Under the pieces are notes generated by a model. The model was not told where the DNA came from and made no database searches. It saw only the letters and a program-made list of their open reading frames with translations. Shown piece by piece: positions 1-6,283 of a DNA stretch of 6,431 nucleotides (its first letter is position 1; every line of letters begins with the position of its first letter). The DNA lies in the NCBI GenBank assembly GCA_937930605.1, contig CALHBZ010000218.1, positions 1 to 6,431 on the forward strand, given 5' to 3'. Source of the DNA: Streptococcus oralis. Lineage in GTDB: Bacteria > Bacillota > Bacilli > Lactobacillales > Streptococcaceae. Position numbers and translations under genes: made by a program.

Positions 1-132
1 CTCAAGATGGCTCAGGGAATTTTGAAACTTCCATTTCTGGATTATCTGGTGTTGGCTGAAACTGTTATTTGCCTCACTATTTTATTCTTCGTATTGGGTG
101 CTTATCTGATTTGGTTACGAAAAAAGGTCTAG
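1..132 (+). CDS. C-terminal end of an unidentified membrane protein (partial)
   Basis: An open frame enters from the left edge and ends at TAG (130-132), giving 43 visible residues. Most of them form one hydrophobic segment (roughly residues 15-39, from DYLVLAE to YLIWL) followed by RKKV at the very end. That is a transmembrane helix with a short basic tail, which by the positive-inside rule suggests a cytoplasmic C-terminus. The start and most of the protein lie outside the window, so I cannot assign a family; a transporter subunit or a small integral membrane protein would both fit. The gene converges on serS, and its stop codon lies inside the stem of the shared terminator at 124-159. The reading frame is convincing because it stays open to the edge, is strongly hydrophobic and ends exactly at a terminator. 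Confidence 0.6.
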   Translation, partial: LKMAQGILKLPFLDYLVLAETVICLTILFFVLGAYLIWLRKKV

Positions 133-159
133 CTATTATTTAGCTAGGCCTTGTTTTTT
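124..159. terminator. Bidirectional intrinsic terminator between convergent genes
   Basis: AAGGTCTAGCTA (124-135) pairs with TAGCTAGGCCTT (141-152) across the 5-nt loop TTATT, giving 12 positions with a single G-U wobble. On the plus strand it is followed by GTTTTTT. On the minus strand the stem runs into a run of six T's (from AAAAAA at 120-125), so it can stop both the membrane-protein transcript and the serS transcript. The TAG stop of the left gene is inside the stem, and the serS stop (158-160) directly abuts the T-run. Confidence 0.85.
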
Positions 160-1432
160 ATGGTTTGATAACTTCAGCTCCACCCATGTAAGGACGAAGT
201 ACTTCTGGAATGGTCACAGAACCATCTTCATTTTGATAGTTTTCAAGAATTGCAGCCACTGTACGTCCAACTGCAAGTCCAGAACCGTTCAAGGTATGAA
301 GAAGTTTAACTTTACCATCGGCTTCATCGCGGTAACGGATTTGGGCACGACGAGCTTGGAAATCTTCTGTATTTGAACAGCTTGAGATTTCACGATAGGT
401 ATTTTGGGCTGGGATCCAAACTTCCAAGTCGTAGGTTTTAGCAGCTGAGAAGCCCATATCTCCAGTAGAGAGCGCAACCACACGGTAAGGAAGGTTGAGT
501 TTTTGAAGGATGTTTTCAGCGTTGGATGTCATTTTTTCCAATTCTTCGTATGATTCTTCTGGTTTGGCAAATTTAACCATTTCAACCTTGTGGAATTGGT
601 GCAAACGGATCAAGCCACGAGTATCACGACCAGCAGAACCAGCCTCAGAACGGAATGATGGACTCATAGCAGTGAAGTAGATTGGCAGGTCTTTTCCGTC
701 AAGTATTTCATCACGGTAGTAGTTAGTTAGAGGTACTTCAGCAGTAGGAATAAGGACATAATTAGTGTCTTTCAATTCAAAAGTGTCTTCCTTGAATTTT
801 GGATATTGACCAGTACCAAACATAGAATCATGGTTAACTATGTAAGGTGTGATGACTTCTGTGTAGCCTTCTTTACCATGCTCATCTAGCATAAAGTTGT
901 AGATAGCACGTTCCAGGCGAGCTCCAAGACCTTTATAGAAGAGGAAACGAGCGCCTGTTACCTTACCACCGCGTTCCCAGTCAAGGATACCGAGGTCTTC
1001 ACCCAGATCCCAGTGAGCTTTTGGCTCAAAGTCAAATTCGCGCGGAGTTCCCCAACGACGAACTTCCACATTATCGTCTTCATCAGCTCCGACAGGAACG
1101 CTGTCAGCTGGGATGTTTGGAAGAGTAGTGGTAAATTCTGTCAACTTAGCATCGATTTCCGCCAATTCAGCATCCAAGGCTTTGACCTCAGCAGATAGGG
1201 TTTGCATAGCAGCAATCTTGTCATCTGCATTTTCCTTGTTGCGTTTGGCTTGGGCAATCTCAGCAGAAACAGTGTTACGTTCTGCCTTGAGCGTTTCAAC
1301 CTTGACCAAGATGTCACGACGTTTAGCGTCGATTTCTTTCATCTCGTTTAAGACAGCAGCATCTACACCACGTGTAGCCAATTTTTCAGCGACAGCATCA
1401 AAATCTGTGCGAATACGTTTAATATCTAACAT
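158..1432 (-). CDS. serS: Seryl-tRNA synthetase
   Basis: This cytoplasmic class II aminoacyl-tRNA synthetase joins L-serine to tRNA-Ser using ATP; SerRS also charges tRNA-Sec where that tRNA exists. The 424-residue product has the expected family length. Residues about 28-100 are charged and heptad-like, matching the long antiparallel coiled-coil arm that grips the tRNA-Ser variable arm. The catalytic core follows: a motif 1 region near 170-197, the TAE serine-pocket motif at 230-232, motif 2 as [14 protein letters not shown] (260-273) and motif 3 as [13 protein letters not shown] (383-395). I chose the ATG at 1430-1432 ([11 protein letters not shown]), which has AGGAG 5 nt upstream (1438-1442). 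The frame stays open a further 28 codons upstream, but that stretch is the T-box leader and terminator, so it is not coding. Expression should respond to uncharged tRNA-Ser through the leader at 1448-1625. The stop codon abuts the terminator at 124-159. Confidence 0.97.
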   Translation of the reverse strand: MLDIKRIRTDFDAVAEKLATRGVDAAVLNEMKEIDAKRRDILVKVETLKAERNTVSAEIAQAKRNKENADDKIAAMQTLSAEVKALDAELAEIDAKLTEFTTTLPNIPADSVPVGADEDDNVEVRRWGTPREFDFEPKAHWDLGEDLGILDWERGGKVTGARFLFYKGLGARLERAIYNFMLDEHGKEGYTEVITPYIVNHDSMFGTGQYPKFKEDTFELKDTNYVLIPTAEVPLTNYYRDEILDGKDLPIYFTAMSPSFRSEAGSAGRDTRGLIRLHQFHKVEMVKFAKPEESYEELEKMTSNAENILQKLNLPYRVVALSTGDMGFSAAKTYDLEVWIPAQNTYREISSCSNTEDFQARRAQIRYRDEADGKVKLLHTLNGSGLAVGRTVAAILENYQNEDGSVTIPEVLRPYMGGAEVIKP

Positions 1433-1447
1433 AAGAACTCCTTTATG

Positions 1448-1514
1448 AAAAAAGCACACCTGACAAAGCGTTGGAGTGGCAGGGCCACGGTTCCATCCAA
1501 CTTCACAGGTGTGC
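1448..1514 (-). terminator. Leader terminator of the serS T-box
   Basis: On the minus strand GCACACCTG (1514-1506) pairs perfectly over 9 bp with CAGGTGTGC (1462-1454) and is followed at once by six T's (1453-1448). This has the form of an intrinsic terminator and lies 6 nt before the serS ribosome-binding site. Unusually, the whole antiterminator hairpin (1501-1470) lies in its loop, so the closing stem spans about 43 nt of internal RNA. Confidence 0.8.
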
Positions 1515-1625
1515 ACTTGATTGTGTATGTAATTGTTACTAACGGTAGAATTTCACCTATCCCCTCTATCTGCTCGCAGCACCCGCAGACTTTCTGAAAG
1601 AAGGAGATAACTTACTTATCCGTTG
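1448..1625 (-). promoter_or_regulatory. Serine-specific T-box riboswitch (serS leader)
   Basis: This untranslated leader senses the ratio of uncharged to charged tRNA-Ser. Stem I is closed by AACGG (1624-1620) with CCGTT (1545-1541). Above the specifier loop, TATCTCC pairs with GGGGATA. The apical part has TCTGC/GCAGA around GGGTGCTGCGA, which resembles the conserved distal loop that contacts the tRNA elbow. In the specifier loop, GTGAAATTCTACC offers TCT (1549-1547), a serine codon followed by the usual purine. The antiterminator is very clear: GTTGGA (1501-1496), the 7-nt bulge TGGAACC (1495-1489) whose TGGA can pair with the free tRNA 3' NCCA end, then GTGG/CCAC around CCCTG, closed by TCCAAC (1475-1470). 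Only about 26 nt separate Stem I from the terminator stem, with at most a 4-bp hairpin (GTAA/TTAC), so Stem II and its pseudoknot appear absent. Confidence 0.9.
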
Positions 1626-1630
1626 CTATG

Positions 1631-1659
1631 ATTATACTAAAGTTTCTACTTTTTTGCAA
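1631..1659 (-). promoter_or_regulatory. Sigma-A promoter of serS
   Basis: On the minus strand the -35 box TTGCAA (1659-1654) is followed by a 17-bp spacer and a perfect -10 TATAAT (1636-1631). A start about 7 nt downstream falls near 1624-1627, exactly at the first pairing bases of T-box Stem I, which supports both calls. The -35 box lies within the last codons of the upstream DUF956 gene. Confidence 0.85.
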
Positions 1660-2017
1660 ATAGATTTTTAAGTTTTTGTCCAATGGTCTGGAGTAGAGTC
1701 GGAAGTTTCACAACTTTGTCATTGCCAAGTTTTTCCCGAGCGATTTTGAGGATAGCTCCAGAGTCTTTTGAAGCAAAGAGGAATTTTCCTTGATCAGTGA
1801 AGACTTCAAAGTGACGGCTAATCTTGCGACCACTTACGTTGGCTCCGATTTGCTGAATGCTAGACCAGGGGATCTGGATATATTGTTCGACATTGACATC
1901 AGGATAAAACTCTAAGGCTTGATCCCCAACTAGAAATTTTCCAACTTTTCCAGAGATAGAGAGGTAAGATGTTCCAGTGGTTTGGAGGTCAATGACTTTA
2001 TTGAGAGATTGGGCCAT
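1646..2017 (-). CDS. DUF956 family protein (ManO-like)
   Basis: This 123-residue soluble protein has no signal peptide or membrane segment. I recognise the DUF956 family, members of which are called ManO where they lie beside the mannose PTS genes manLMN in lactic acid bacteria; its biochemical role is not settled. The body, residues about 18-98, alternates short hydrophobic strands and turns (SGKVGKFLVGD, IQIPWSSIQQIGANV, RHFEVFTDQGKFLFASKD) and ends in a helix (GAILKIAREKLG). This would suit a compact beta-rich, PH- or GRAM-like fold, although that is inference. The C-terminus is basic (KLKNLFAKK). The gene starts 2 nt after the lysC stop, and its likely ribosome-binding site (AAGGAAGA) lies inside the last lysC codons, so the two are probably translationally coupled. 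No mannose PTS gene is in the window, so a PTS link is not supported by local context. Its last codons carry the serS promoter. Confidence 0.85.
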   Translation of the reverse strand: MAQSLNKVIDLQTTGTSYLSISGKVGKFLVGDQALEFYPDVNVEQYIQIPWSSIQQIGANVSGRKISRHFEVFTDQGKFLFASKDSGAILKIAREKLGNDKVVKLPTLLQTIGQKLKNLFAKK

Positions 2018-2019
2018 GA

Positions 2020-3384
2020 TTAGTCTTCCTTACTTTCTCCAAAAAAGGCATTGTAGAGAGCTTTAATAGCGGCCTTCTCTTGCTCTTTATTGACAACAAA
2101 CATGATGGAAACTTCACTTGAACCTTGGGACATCATCTGGATGTTGATTTTATTCTCAGACAAAGCACGTGTTGCAGTAGCAGTTACCCCGATATGGCTC
2201 TTCATCTTTTCGCCGACAATCATAATGATGGAAAGGTCATGTTCGATTTCAGCATGGTCCACTTCAGCCTTTTGAACGAGTTGACGTAGAATTTCTTCTT
2301 CTTTTATAGGAGTCAATTCACGGGAGCGGAGGATGATTGAAAGATCGTCGATACCTGTAGGCATGTGTTCCCAACCGATATTGAGATCCTCAAGGATTTG
2401 TAGAACCTTGCGACCAAACCCAACTTCTCGGTTCATGAGGTATTTTGACATGTTGATGCTGACGAATCCTGAGTCACCCGCAATTCCTACTACTGGGAAT
2501 TTATCACTACTGTGTTCTAAAACAATGCGTGTCCCTGGGTGGTCTGGGTTGTTGGTATTTTTGATGACAAGAGGGATTTTTCCGCGGTAGGCAGGAAGAA
2601 GGGCTTCGTCATGAAGGACTGAGAATCCTGCATAGGCCAACTCACGCATTTCGCGGTAGGTCAACTCTGGGATAGAGTGGGGTTGGTGAATGATACCAGG
2701 GTGGGCGGCAAAAATCCCATCCACGTCGGTAAAGTTTTCATAGAGGTCAGCCTTGACACCTGCAGCAATGATAGAACCCGTAATGTCTGATCCTCCTCGT
2801 GAGAAGGTACAGATTTGATTTTCCTTGGTAACCCCAAAGAAACCAGGAATGACAAGGACTTCGTTGCTATCAGCCAAGCCTTCAATCTTGTCATAACTAG
2901 ATGGAATGATACGTGCGTTTCCTGGTTCACTTGTGACAACAATTCCAGCTTCTCTTGGGTGAACATAGCGTGCATCGATACCGTTTTGGTTAAAGTAGGC
3001 TGCAATGAGTTTGGCGTTATTGTTTTCTCCAGCCGCTAGGAAGGTGTCATAGAGAAAGTCATTTTCTTCAATAGGAAGAGTCGCTAAGGCACGGATACTT
3101 TTAGAAATTTTTTCTAAAACAGTTGGTTTTAAGGCTAGTTCGCTCACCATAGCCGCATAGCGGTCGATAATCCAGCTTTGACTAACGCTGATATCATTTC
3201 CCGCTACATAGTCACGATAGTATTTAATCAAGGCATCAGTTACCTTGGTATCCTCAGCATTGCGTTTACCCGGTGCGGAAACGACTACAAAACGGCGTTC
3301 TTTATCACTTTTGACGATGTTTAAAACTTTTTCTAACTGACCAGCAGAGGCAAGAGAGCTTCCACCAAATTTTACAACCTTCAT
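2020..3384 (-). CDS. lysC: Aspartate kinase
   Basis: The enzyme phosphorylates L-aspartate with ATP to 4-aspartyl phosphate, the first step toward lysine, diaminopimelate for peptidoglycan, threonine and methionine. It is 454 residues long, the usual size of a monofunctional aspartokinase of the B. subtilis isozyme III type. The N-terminal amino-acid kinase domain (about 1-285) starts with VKFGGSSLA (4-12), contains SRGGSDITGS (195-204) in the nucleotide and substrate site, and FTDVDGIF (218-225). Two ACT regulatory domains follow, about 300-370 and 385-447, the second holding IQMMSQGSSEVSI, a typical ligand-binding signature for allosteric feedback. Which end product inhibits it cannot be read from the sequence. 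The ATG at 3384-3382 follows GAGGAG (minus strand) at suitable spacing. There is no fused homoserine dehydrogenase. The gene has its own promoter at 3414-3442 and is followed after 2 nt by the DUF956 gene. No riboswitch is evident in the short (about 30 nt) leader. Confidence 0.95.
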   Translation of the reverse strand: MKVVKFGGSSLASAGQLEKVLNIVKSDKERRFVVVSAPGKRNAEDTKVTDALIKYYRDYVAGNDISVSQSWIIDRYAAMVSELALKPTVLEKISKSIRALATLPIEENDFLYDTFLAAGENNNAKLIAAYFNQNGIDARYVHPREAGIVVTSEPGNARIIPSSYDKIEGLADSNEVLVIPGFFGVTKENQICTFSRGGSDITGSIIAAGVKADLYENFTDVDGIFAAHPGIIHQPHSIPELTYREMRELAYAGFSVLHDEALLPAYRGKIPLVIKNTNNPDHPGTRIVLEHSSDKFPVVGIAGDSGFVSINMSKYLMNREVGFGRKVLQILEDLNIGWEHMPTGIDDLSIILRSRELTPIKEEEILRQLVQKAEVDHAEIEHDLSIIMIVGEKMKSHIGVTATATRALSENKINIQMMSQGSSEVSIMFVVNKEQEKAAIKALYNAFFGESKED

Positions 3385-3413
3385 AAGGACTCCTCAAGTA
3401 AGTATTTTATACG

Positions 3414-3442
3414 ATTATAGCAGAAAGAGGGGCATTTTTCAA
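3414..3442 (-). promoter_or_regulatory. Sigma-A promoter of lysC with extended -10
   Basis: On the minus strand TTGAAA (3442-3437) and TATAAT (3419-3414) are separated by 17 bp, and TG one base before the -10 makes it TGCTATAAT, an extended -10. The expected start, near 3407, leaves a leader of only about 25 nt before the lysC ATG, too short for a lysine riboswitch. Confidence 0.85.
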
Positions 3443-3589
3443 TGAAGAAAATATCTTCCTATTGTAATAGAAGTAAATGTTAATTTAATCTGAAAAGATA
3501 CAACAGTTTAAAAATAAGTAGTCAACTTTCACTCACATTCATAAACGATGGTAAAATAATCAGCTGAGACACTTTCCTTTAGTTTTTTC

Positions 3590-3618
3590 TTGCCTCTTTA
3601 TCCAAAAAAAGATATACT
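3590..3618 (+). promoter_or_regulatory. Probable promoter of fabM
   Basis: TTGCCT (3590-3595) and TATACT (3613-3618) are separated by 17 bp in the AT-rich gap between the divergent lysC and fabM genes. A start near 3625 gives a leader of about 40 nt. The match is good but not perfect, and the -10 resembles that of the fabT promoter. Confidence 0.65.
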
Positions 3619-3632
3619 TTGAAAATAAAATA
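3616..3632 (+). promoter_or_regulatory. Degenerate FabT-like site at the fabM start region
   Basis: TTTGA (3618-3622), AAA, TAAAA (3626-3630) matches the TTTGA-n3-TCAAA pattern seen before fabK with one mismatch in the right arm. It overlaps the end of the -10 box and the likely transcription start. AT-rich DNA yields such matches by chance, and as I recall fabM is described as outside the FabT regulon in S. pneumoniae, so this is only a candidate. Confidence 0.25.
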
Positions 3633-3665
3633 ATTTCATCGCCTTATAAAAGAAAAGGAGAAGCT

Positions 3666-4451
3666 ATGAATCATATCTTATATCAGATTGTAGATGATCT
3701 TGCTATCATTACTTTGAATCGTCCTGAAGTGGCAAATGGTTTCCATATCCCAATGTGTGAGGAGATTTTAGAAGCTTTGATCCTAGCAGAGCAGGATCAA
3801 GCTGTTCAGTTTATCTTGATAAACGCTAATGGGAAGGTCTTTTCAGTTGGGGGAGACTTGGTTGAGATGAAACGAGCAGTGGATGAGGATGATATCCCTT
3901 CTTTGAATAAGATTGCAGAATTAGTCAATACAATTTCTTTTAAAATCAAGCAAATTCCTAAACCCGTTTTGATGGAGGTAGATGGAGCAGTTGCTGGTGC
4001 TGCGGCAAATATGGCAGTAGCCGTTGATTTTTGTTTGGCGACTGATAAGGCAAAATTCATTCAAGCCTTTGTTGGAGTTGGATTGGCGCCAGACGCTGGT
4101 GGAATTCATCTCTTGAGTCGTAGTATCGGGGTAACACGAGCAGCACAACTTGCCATGACAGGAGAAGCCTTGACTGCGGAAAAAGCGCTAGAATGGGGCG
4201 TGGTATACCGTGTTTGTGAAGCTGATAAATTAGAAAAAACAAGAGAACAAGTTCTGAAGAAATTAAGACGAGGCTCAGCTAACTCCTATGCAGCTATTAA
4301 GAAGCTAGTTTGGGAAAGTCAATTTAAGGATTGGCAGAATTATGCCGATTTGGAATTGAAACTACAAGAATCTTTATCTTTAACTGAAGATTTTAAAGAA
4401 GGAGTTCGAGCCCATTCTGAAAGAAGAAGACCAAAATTTTCAGGAAAATAA
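3666..4451 (+). CDS. fabM: trans-2-decenoyl-ACP isomerase FabM
   Basis: FabM converts trans-2-decenoyl-ACP to cis-3-decenoyl-ACP, the step by which streptococci introduce the double bond of unsaturated fatty acids. It competes with FabK for the same intermediate and so sets membrane fluidity and acid tolerance. The 261-residue protein is a crotonase (enoyl-CoA hydratase/isomerase) fold: an N-terminal strand with [10 protein letters not shown] (17-26), the first oxyanion-hole loop FSVGGDL (59-65), the second at [12 protein letters not shown] (106-117), and [10 protein letters not shown] (141-150), whose D143 sits where crotonases place a catalytic acid. A basic helical C-terminal part closes the trimer fold in this family. 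I prefer FabM to a catabolic hydratase because fabT, fabH, acpP and fabK follow. The ATG at 3666 has AAGGAG 5 nt upstream. No terminator is visible before fabT, so some read-through into fabT is possible. Older annotations call it PhaB or enoyl-CoA hydratase. Confidence 0.93.
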   Translation: MNHILYQIVDDLAIITLNRPEVANGFHIPMCEEILEALILAEQDQAVQFILINANGKVFSVGGDLVEMKRAVDEDDIPSLNKIAELVNTISFKIKQIPKPVLMEVDGAVAGAAANMAVAVDFCLATDKAKFIQAFVGVGLAPDAGGIHLLSRSIGVTRAAQLAMTGEALTAEKALEWGVVYRVCEADKLEKTREQVLKKLRRGSANSYAAIKKLVWESQFKDWQNYADLELKLQESLSLTEDFKEGVRAHSERRRPKFSGK

Positions 4452-4459
4452 AAAAATAC

Positions 4460-4488
4460 TTGCACAATTTTTTGAAGTTTGTTATACT
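4460..4488 (+). promoter_or_regulatory. Promoter of fabT-fabH-acpP
   Basis: TTGCAC (4460-4465) and TATACT (4483-4488) lie 17 bp apart in the 92-bp gap between fabM and fabT. The expected start, near 4495, falls inside the palindrome at 4493-4511, as expected of an autoregulated repressor promoter. Confidence 0.8.
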
Positions 4489-4492
4489 TCTT

Positions 4493-4518
4493 TTATCAAA
4501 TGTTTTGATAATGAAAGT
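4493..4518 (+). promoter_or_regulatory. FabT operator region upstream of fabT
   Basis: Two overlapping symmetric elements lie just after the -10 box. One is a perfect 8-bp inverted repeat with a 3-bp spacer, TTATCAAATGTTTTGATAA (4493-4511). The other is GTTTTGATAATGAAAGT (4502-4518), which fits TTTGA-n3-TCAAA with one mismatch and closely resembles the perfect box before fabK. The site covers the expected transcription start, so bound FabT would block initiation or escape. FabT autoregulation is established for the family; that this exact site is bound is inference. Confidence 0.75.
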
Positions 4519-4543
4519 TTTTTCTAAAGAGGAGGGATGAGAA

Positions 4544-4978
4544 TTGGATTACCAACAAGTCAATGATTATTTAACATCCATTTTTAATAATGTCCTTGTG
4601 ATCGAGGAGGTTAGCTTGAGAGGTAGTCGCTTCAAAGACATCTCCATCAAAGAAATGCACACGATTGATGTGATTGGTAAGTTTCCTGAGGCAACACCTA
4701 GCAAAGTTTCCAAAGAACTGATGGTAACCTTAGGGACAGTTACGACGAGCTTGAATAACCTAGAAAGAAAGGGTTATGTTGAGCGTGTTCGTTCAGACCA
4801 AGATCGTCGTGTGGTTTATCTGCATTTGACAAAGAAAGGTCGTCTAGTTCACCGCCTTCATAAACGTTTCCACAAGGCCATGGTCGAAAAAATTATTGAT
4901 GGCATGAGTCCCGAGGAAAAAGAAGTCATGGACAGAGGCTTAAGGAACCTTTATCAATTTTTGGAGGATTTGAAATAA
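4544..4978 (+). CDS. fabT: MarR-family repressor of fatty-acid synthesis FabT
   Basis: FabT is a dimeric winged-helix repressor that shuts down fatty-acid synthesis genes when long-chain acyl-ACP, its co-repressor, signals enough exogenous or endogenous fatty acid. The 144-residue protein has N- and C-terminal helices for dimerisation and a MarR DNA-binding core: [29 protein letters not shown] (51-79, in register with the helix-turn-helix) and the wing with the family signature DQDRR (85-89) followed by [10 protein letters not shown] (90-99). The start is TTG at 4544, placed by GGAGGG (4531-4536) 7 nt upstream and by [10 protein letters not shown], the usual FabT N-terminus; no in-frame ATG nearby gives a full-length product. 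A TTG start may keep repressor levels low. The TAA stop shares its last A with the fabH ATG, which implies translational coupling. It is preceded by its own operator at 4493-4518. Confidence 0.95.
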   Translation: MDYQQVNDYLTSIFNNVLVIEEVSLRGSRFKDISIKEMHTIDVIGKFPEATPSKVSKELMVTLGTVTTSLNNLERKGYVERVRSDQDRRVVYLHLTKKGRLVHRLHKRFHKAMVEKIIDGMSPEEKEVMDRGLRNLYQFLEDLK

Positions 4979-5952
4979 TGGCTTTTGCAAAAATAAGCCA
5001 GGTTGCTCATTATGTTCCAGAGCAAGTGGTCACTAATCATGACTTAGCCCAAATAATGGATACAAGCGATGAGTGGATTTCAAGTCGGACAGGAATTAAA
5101 CAGAGACATATCTCAAAAACGGAGTCCACAAGTGACTTGGCGACAGAAGTTGCCAAGAACTTGCTGGCTAAAGGGAGCATAGAGGCTGAGCAGATTGATT
5201 TTATCATTGTAGCGACGATTACTCCAGATTCGATGATGCCTTCTACGGCAGCTCGGGTTCAGGCCAATATCGGAGCTAATAGAGCTTTCGCCTTTGATTT
5301 GACAGCAGCTTGCAGTGGCTTTGTATTCGCTCTCTCAACTGCTGAAAAGTTTTTAAGCTCTGGACAGTTCAAGAAAGGGATTGTGATCGGGGCTGAGACC
5401 TTATCCAAGGCGGTTGACTGGTCGGATCGTTCGACAGCTGTTCTCTTTGGAGATGGTGCAGGTGGGGTTCTCTTGGAAGCGAGTGAAACACGGCACTTCC
5501 TCGTGGAAAGTCTCTATACGGATGGTTCTCGGAGCGAGTGTTTGACCTATGGTCAAACGGCTTTGACTTCGCCCTTCTCGGATCAAGAAGCAGTCCCTGC
5601 TTTTCTGAAGATGGATGGACGAGCAGTTTTTGATTTTGCAAATCGAGATGTTGCTAAATCAATCAAAGAGACCATTGAAAATGGTCCAATCGCAGCATCG
5701 GAATTGGATTATCTCTTGCTTCATCAGGCAAATATCCGCATTTTGGATAAGATGGCTAAGAAAATCGGTGTAGACCGAAACAAGCTTCCTGCCAATATGA
5801 TGGAGTATGGAAATACCAGTGCAGCAAGTATCCCGATTTTGCTTTCAGAGTGTGTGGAGAATGGCATGATTCGTTTAGATGGTAGCCAGACGATTCTCCT
5901 ATCAGGCTTCGGTGGAGGTTTGACATGGGGCACACTCATTCTTACAATCTAG
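4978..5952 (+). CDS. fabH: 3-oxoacyl-ACP synthase III (KASIII) FabH
   Basis: FabH starts each fatty-acid chain in the cytoplasm by condensing an acyl-CoA primer (acetyl-CoA or similar) with malonyl-ACP to give 3-oxobutanoyl-ACP. The 324-residue length is typical. Both thiolase-fold halves are complete: [10 protein letters not shown] (31-40) near the CoA-binding cleft, the nucleophile C112 in TAACSGF, FGDGAGG (157-163), H249 in LLHQAN, N279 in YGNTSAAS, and the glycine-rich closing loop [10 protein letters not shown] (309-318). Cys-His-Asn is the full KASIII triad. The ATG overlaps the fabT TAA by one base, with GGAGGA (4963-4968) 9 nt upstream inside fabT. It is co-transcribed with fabT and followed after 57 bp by acpP, whose product accepts the growing chain. 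Confidence 0.96.
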   Translation: MAFAKISQVAHYVPEQVVTNHDLAQIMDTSDEWISSRTGIKQRHISKTESTSDLATEVAKNLLAKGSIEAEQIDFIIVATITPDSMMPSTAARVQANIGANRAFAFDLTAACSGFVFALSTAEKFLSSGQFKKGIVIGAETLSKAVDWSDRSTAVLFGDGAGGVLLEASETRHFLVESLYTDGSRSECLTYGQTALTSPFSDQEAVPAFLKMDGRAVFDFANRDVAKSIKETIENGPIAASELDYLLLHQANIRILDKMAKKIGVDRNKLPANMMEYGNTSAASIPILLSECVENGMIRLDGSQTILLSGFGGGLTWGTLILTI

Positions 5953-6009
5953 GTAATCATGTGGTAAACACATAGTTATAAATTTTTTATATTTTAAAGG
6001 AGTCCTATC

Positions 6010-6234
6010 ATGGCAGTATTTGAAAAAGTACAAGAAATTATCGTTGAAGAACTTGGGAAAGATGCATCAGAAGTAACACTTGAATCTACTTTTGATGATT
6101 TGGATGCAGATTCATTGGACTTGTTCCAAGTAATCTCTGAAATCGAAGATGCTTTTGATATTCAAATTGAAGCAGAAGATAACCTGAAAACAGTCGGTGA
6201 CTTGGTTGCCTACGTTGAAGAACAAACAAAATAA
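6010..6234 (+). CDS. acpP: Acyl carrier protein of fatty-acid synthesis
   Basis: This small, very acidic protein of 74 residues carries growing acyl chains as thioesters on a 4'-phosphopantetheine arm. The arm is attached to S35 in the signature [11 protein letters not shown] (32-42), where DSL is the universal motif. Helix I (about 3-15), the recognition helix II starting at S35 and helix III-IV near 56-72 follow the ACP four-helix pattern. The ATG at 6010 has AAAGGAG 7 nt upstream. It lies 57 bp after fabH and before fabK, so this is the ACP of the fab cluster and not a second ACP such as those of plasmid or D-alanylation systems. In this genus the long-chain acylated form of ACP is the co-repressor of FabT, linking the gene to its own control. 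The 57-bp gap before it is AT-rich, holds a small hairpin (5959-5973) and shows no promoter I would defend. Confidence 0.97.
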   Translation: MAVFEKVQEIIVEELGKDASEVTLESTFDDLDADSLDLFQVISEIEDAFDIQIEAEDNLKTVGDLVAYVEEQTK

Positions 6235-6251
6235 TTAACATATTACTAGAA

Positions 6252-6281
6252 GGAGTAGGGGAAACCCACTCCCTCTTGTTT
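6252..6281 (+). terminator. Weak intrinsic terminator after acpP
   Basis: GGAGTAGGG (6252-6260) and CCCACTCC (6265-6272) form an 8-bp stem with one bulged A and a GAAA tetraloop, a stable combination. The following tract CTCTTGTTT (6273-6281) is only partly T, so termination may be incomplete and some acpP transcripts could continue into fabK. It separates fabT-fabH-acpP from fabK. Confidence 0.6.
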
Positions 6282-6283
6282 AG

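Noticed and set aside
1013..1448. Plus-strand open frames opposite the serS N-terminal region
   Set aside because: They lie antisense to the coiled-coil coding region, have no ribosome-binding site or promoter, and arise from its codon pattern.
1433..1516. An in-frame 28-codon extension of serS to an ATG at 1516
   Set aside because: The stretch is the T-box antiterminator and terminator, its residues do not resemble a SerRS N-terminus, and the internal ATG at 1432 has a good ribosome-binding site and gives the standard 424 residues.
2661..3039. Open frames of 74-114 codons overlapping lysC on both strands
   Set aside because: They overlap a fully convincing aspartate kinase, have low-complexity translations and no start signals.
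3385..3440. Lysine riboswitch upstream of lysC
   Set aside because: The predicted start leaves a leader of only about 25 nt, far too short for that aptamer.
3444..3458. Small hairpin GAAGA-AAATA-TCTTC between lysC and fabM
   Set aside because: Five AT-rich pairs without a T-run or known motif are expected by chance in this intergenic DNA.
4537..4566. Nine-codon frame (MRIGLPTSQ) overlapping the fabT start, a possible leader peptide
   Set aside because: Its ATG directly abuts the GGAGGG motif, leaving no spacing for initiation, whereas the TTG of fabT is at the right distance.
5369..5641. Minus-strand frame of 90 codons inside fabH
   Set aside because: It is antisense to conserved FabH sequence and has no recognisable domain or start signal.
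5942..5979. Possible separate promoter for acpP (TTACAA or TATAAA-like hexamers)
   Set aside because: No pair of hexamers has both acceptable sequence and 16-18 bp spacing; the hits follow from AT-richness.
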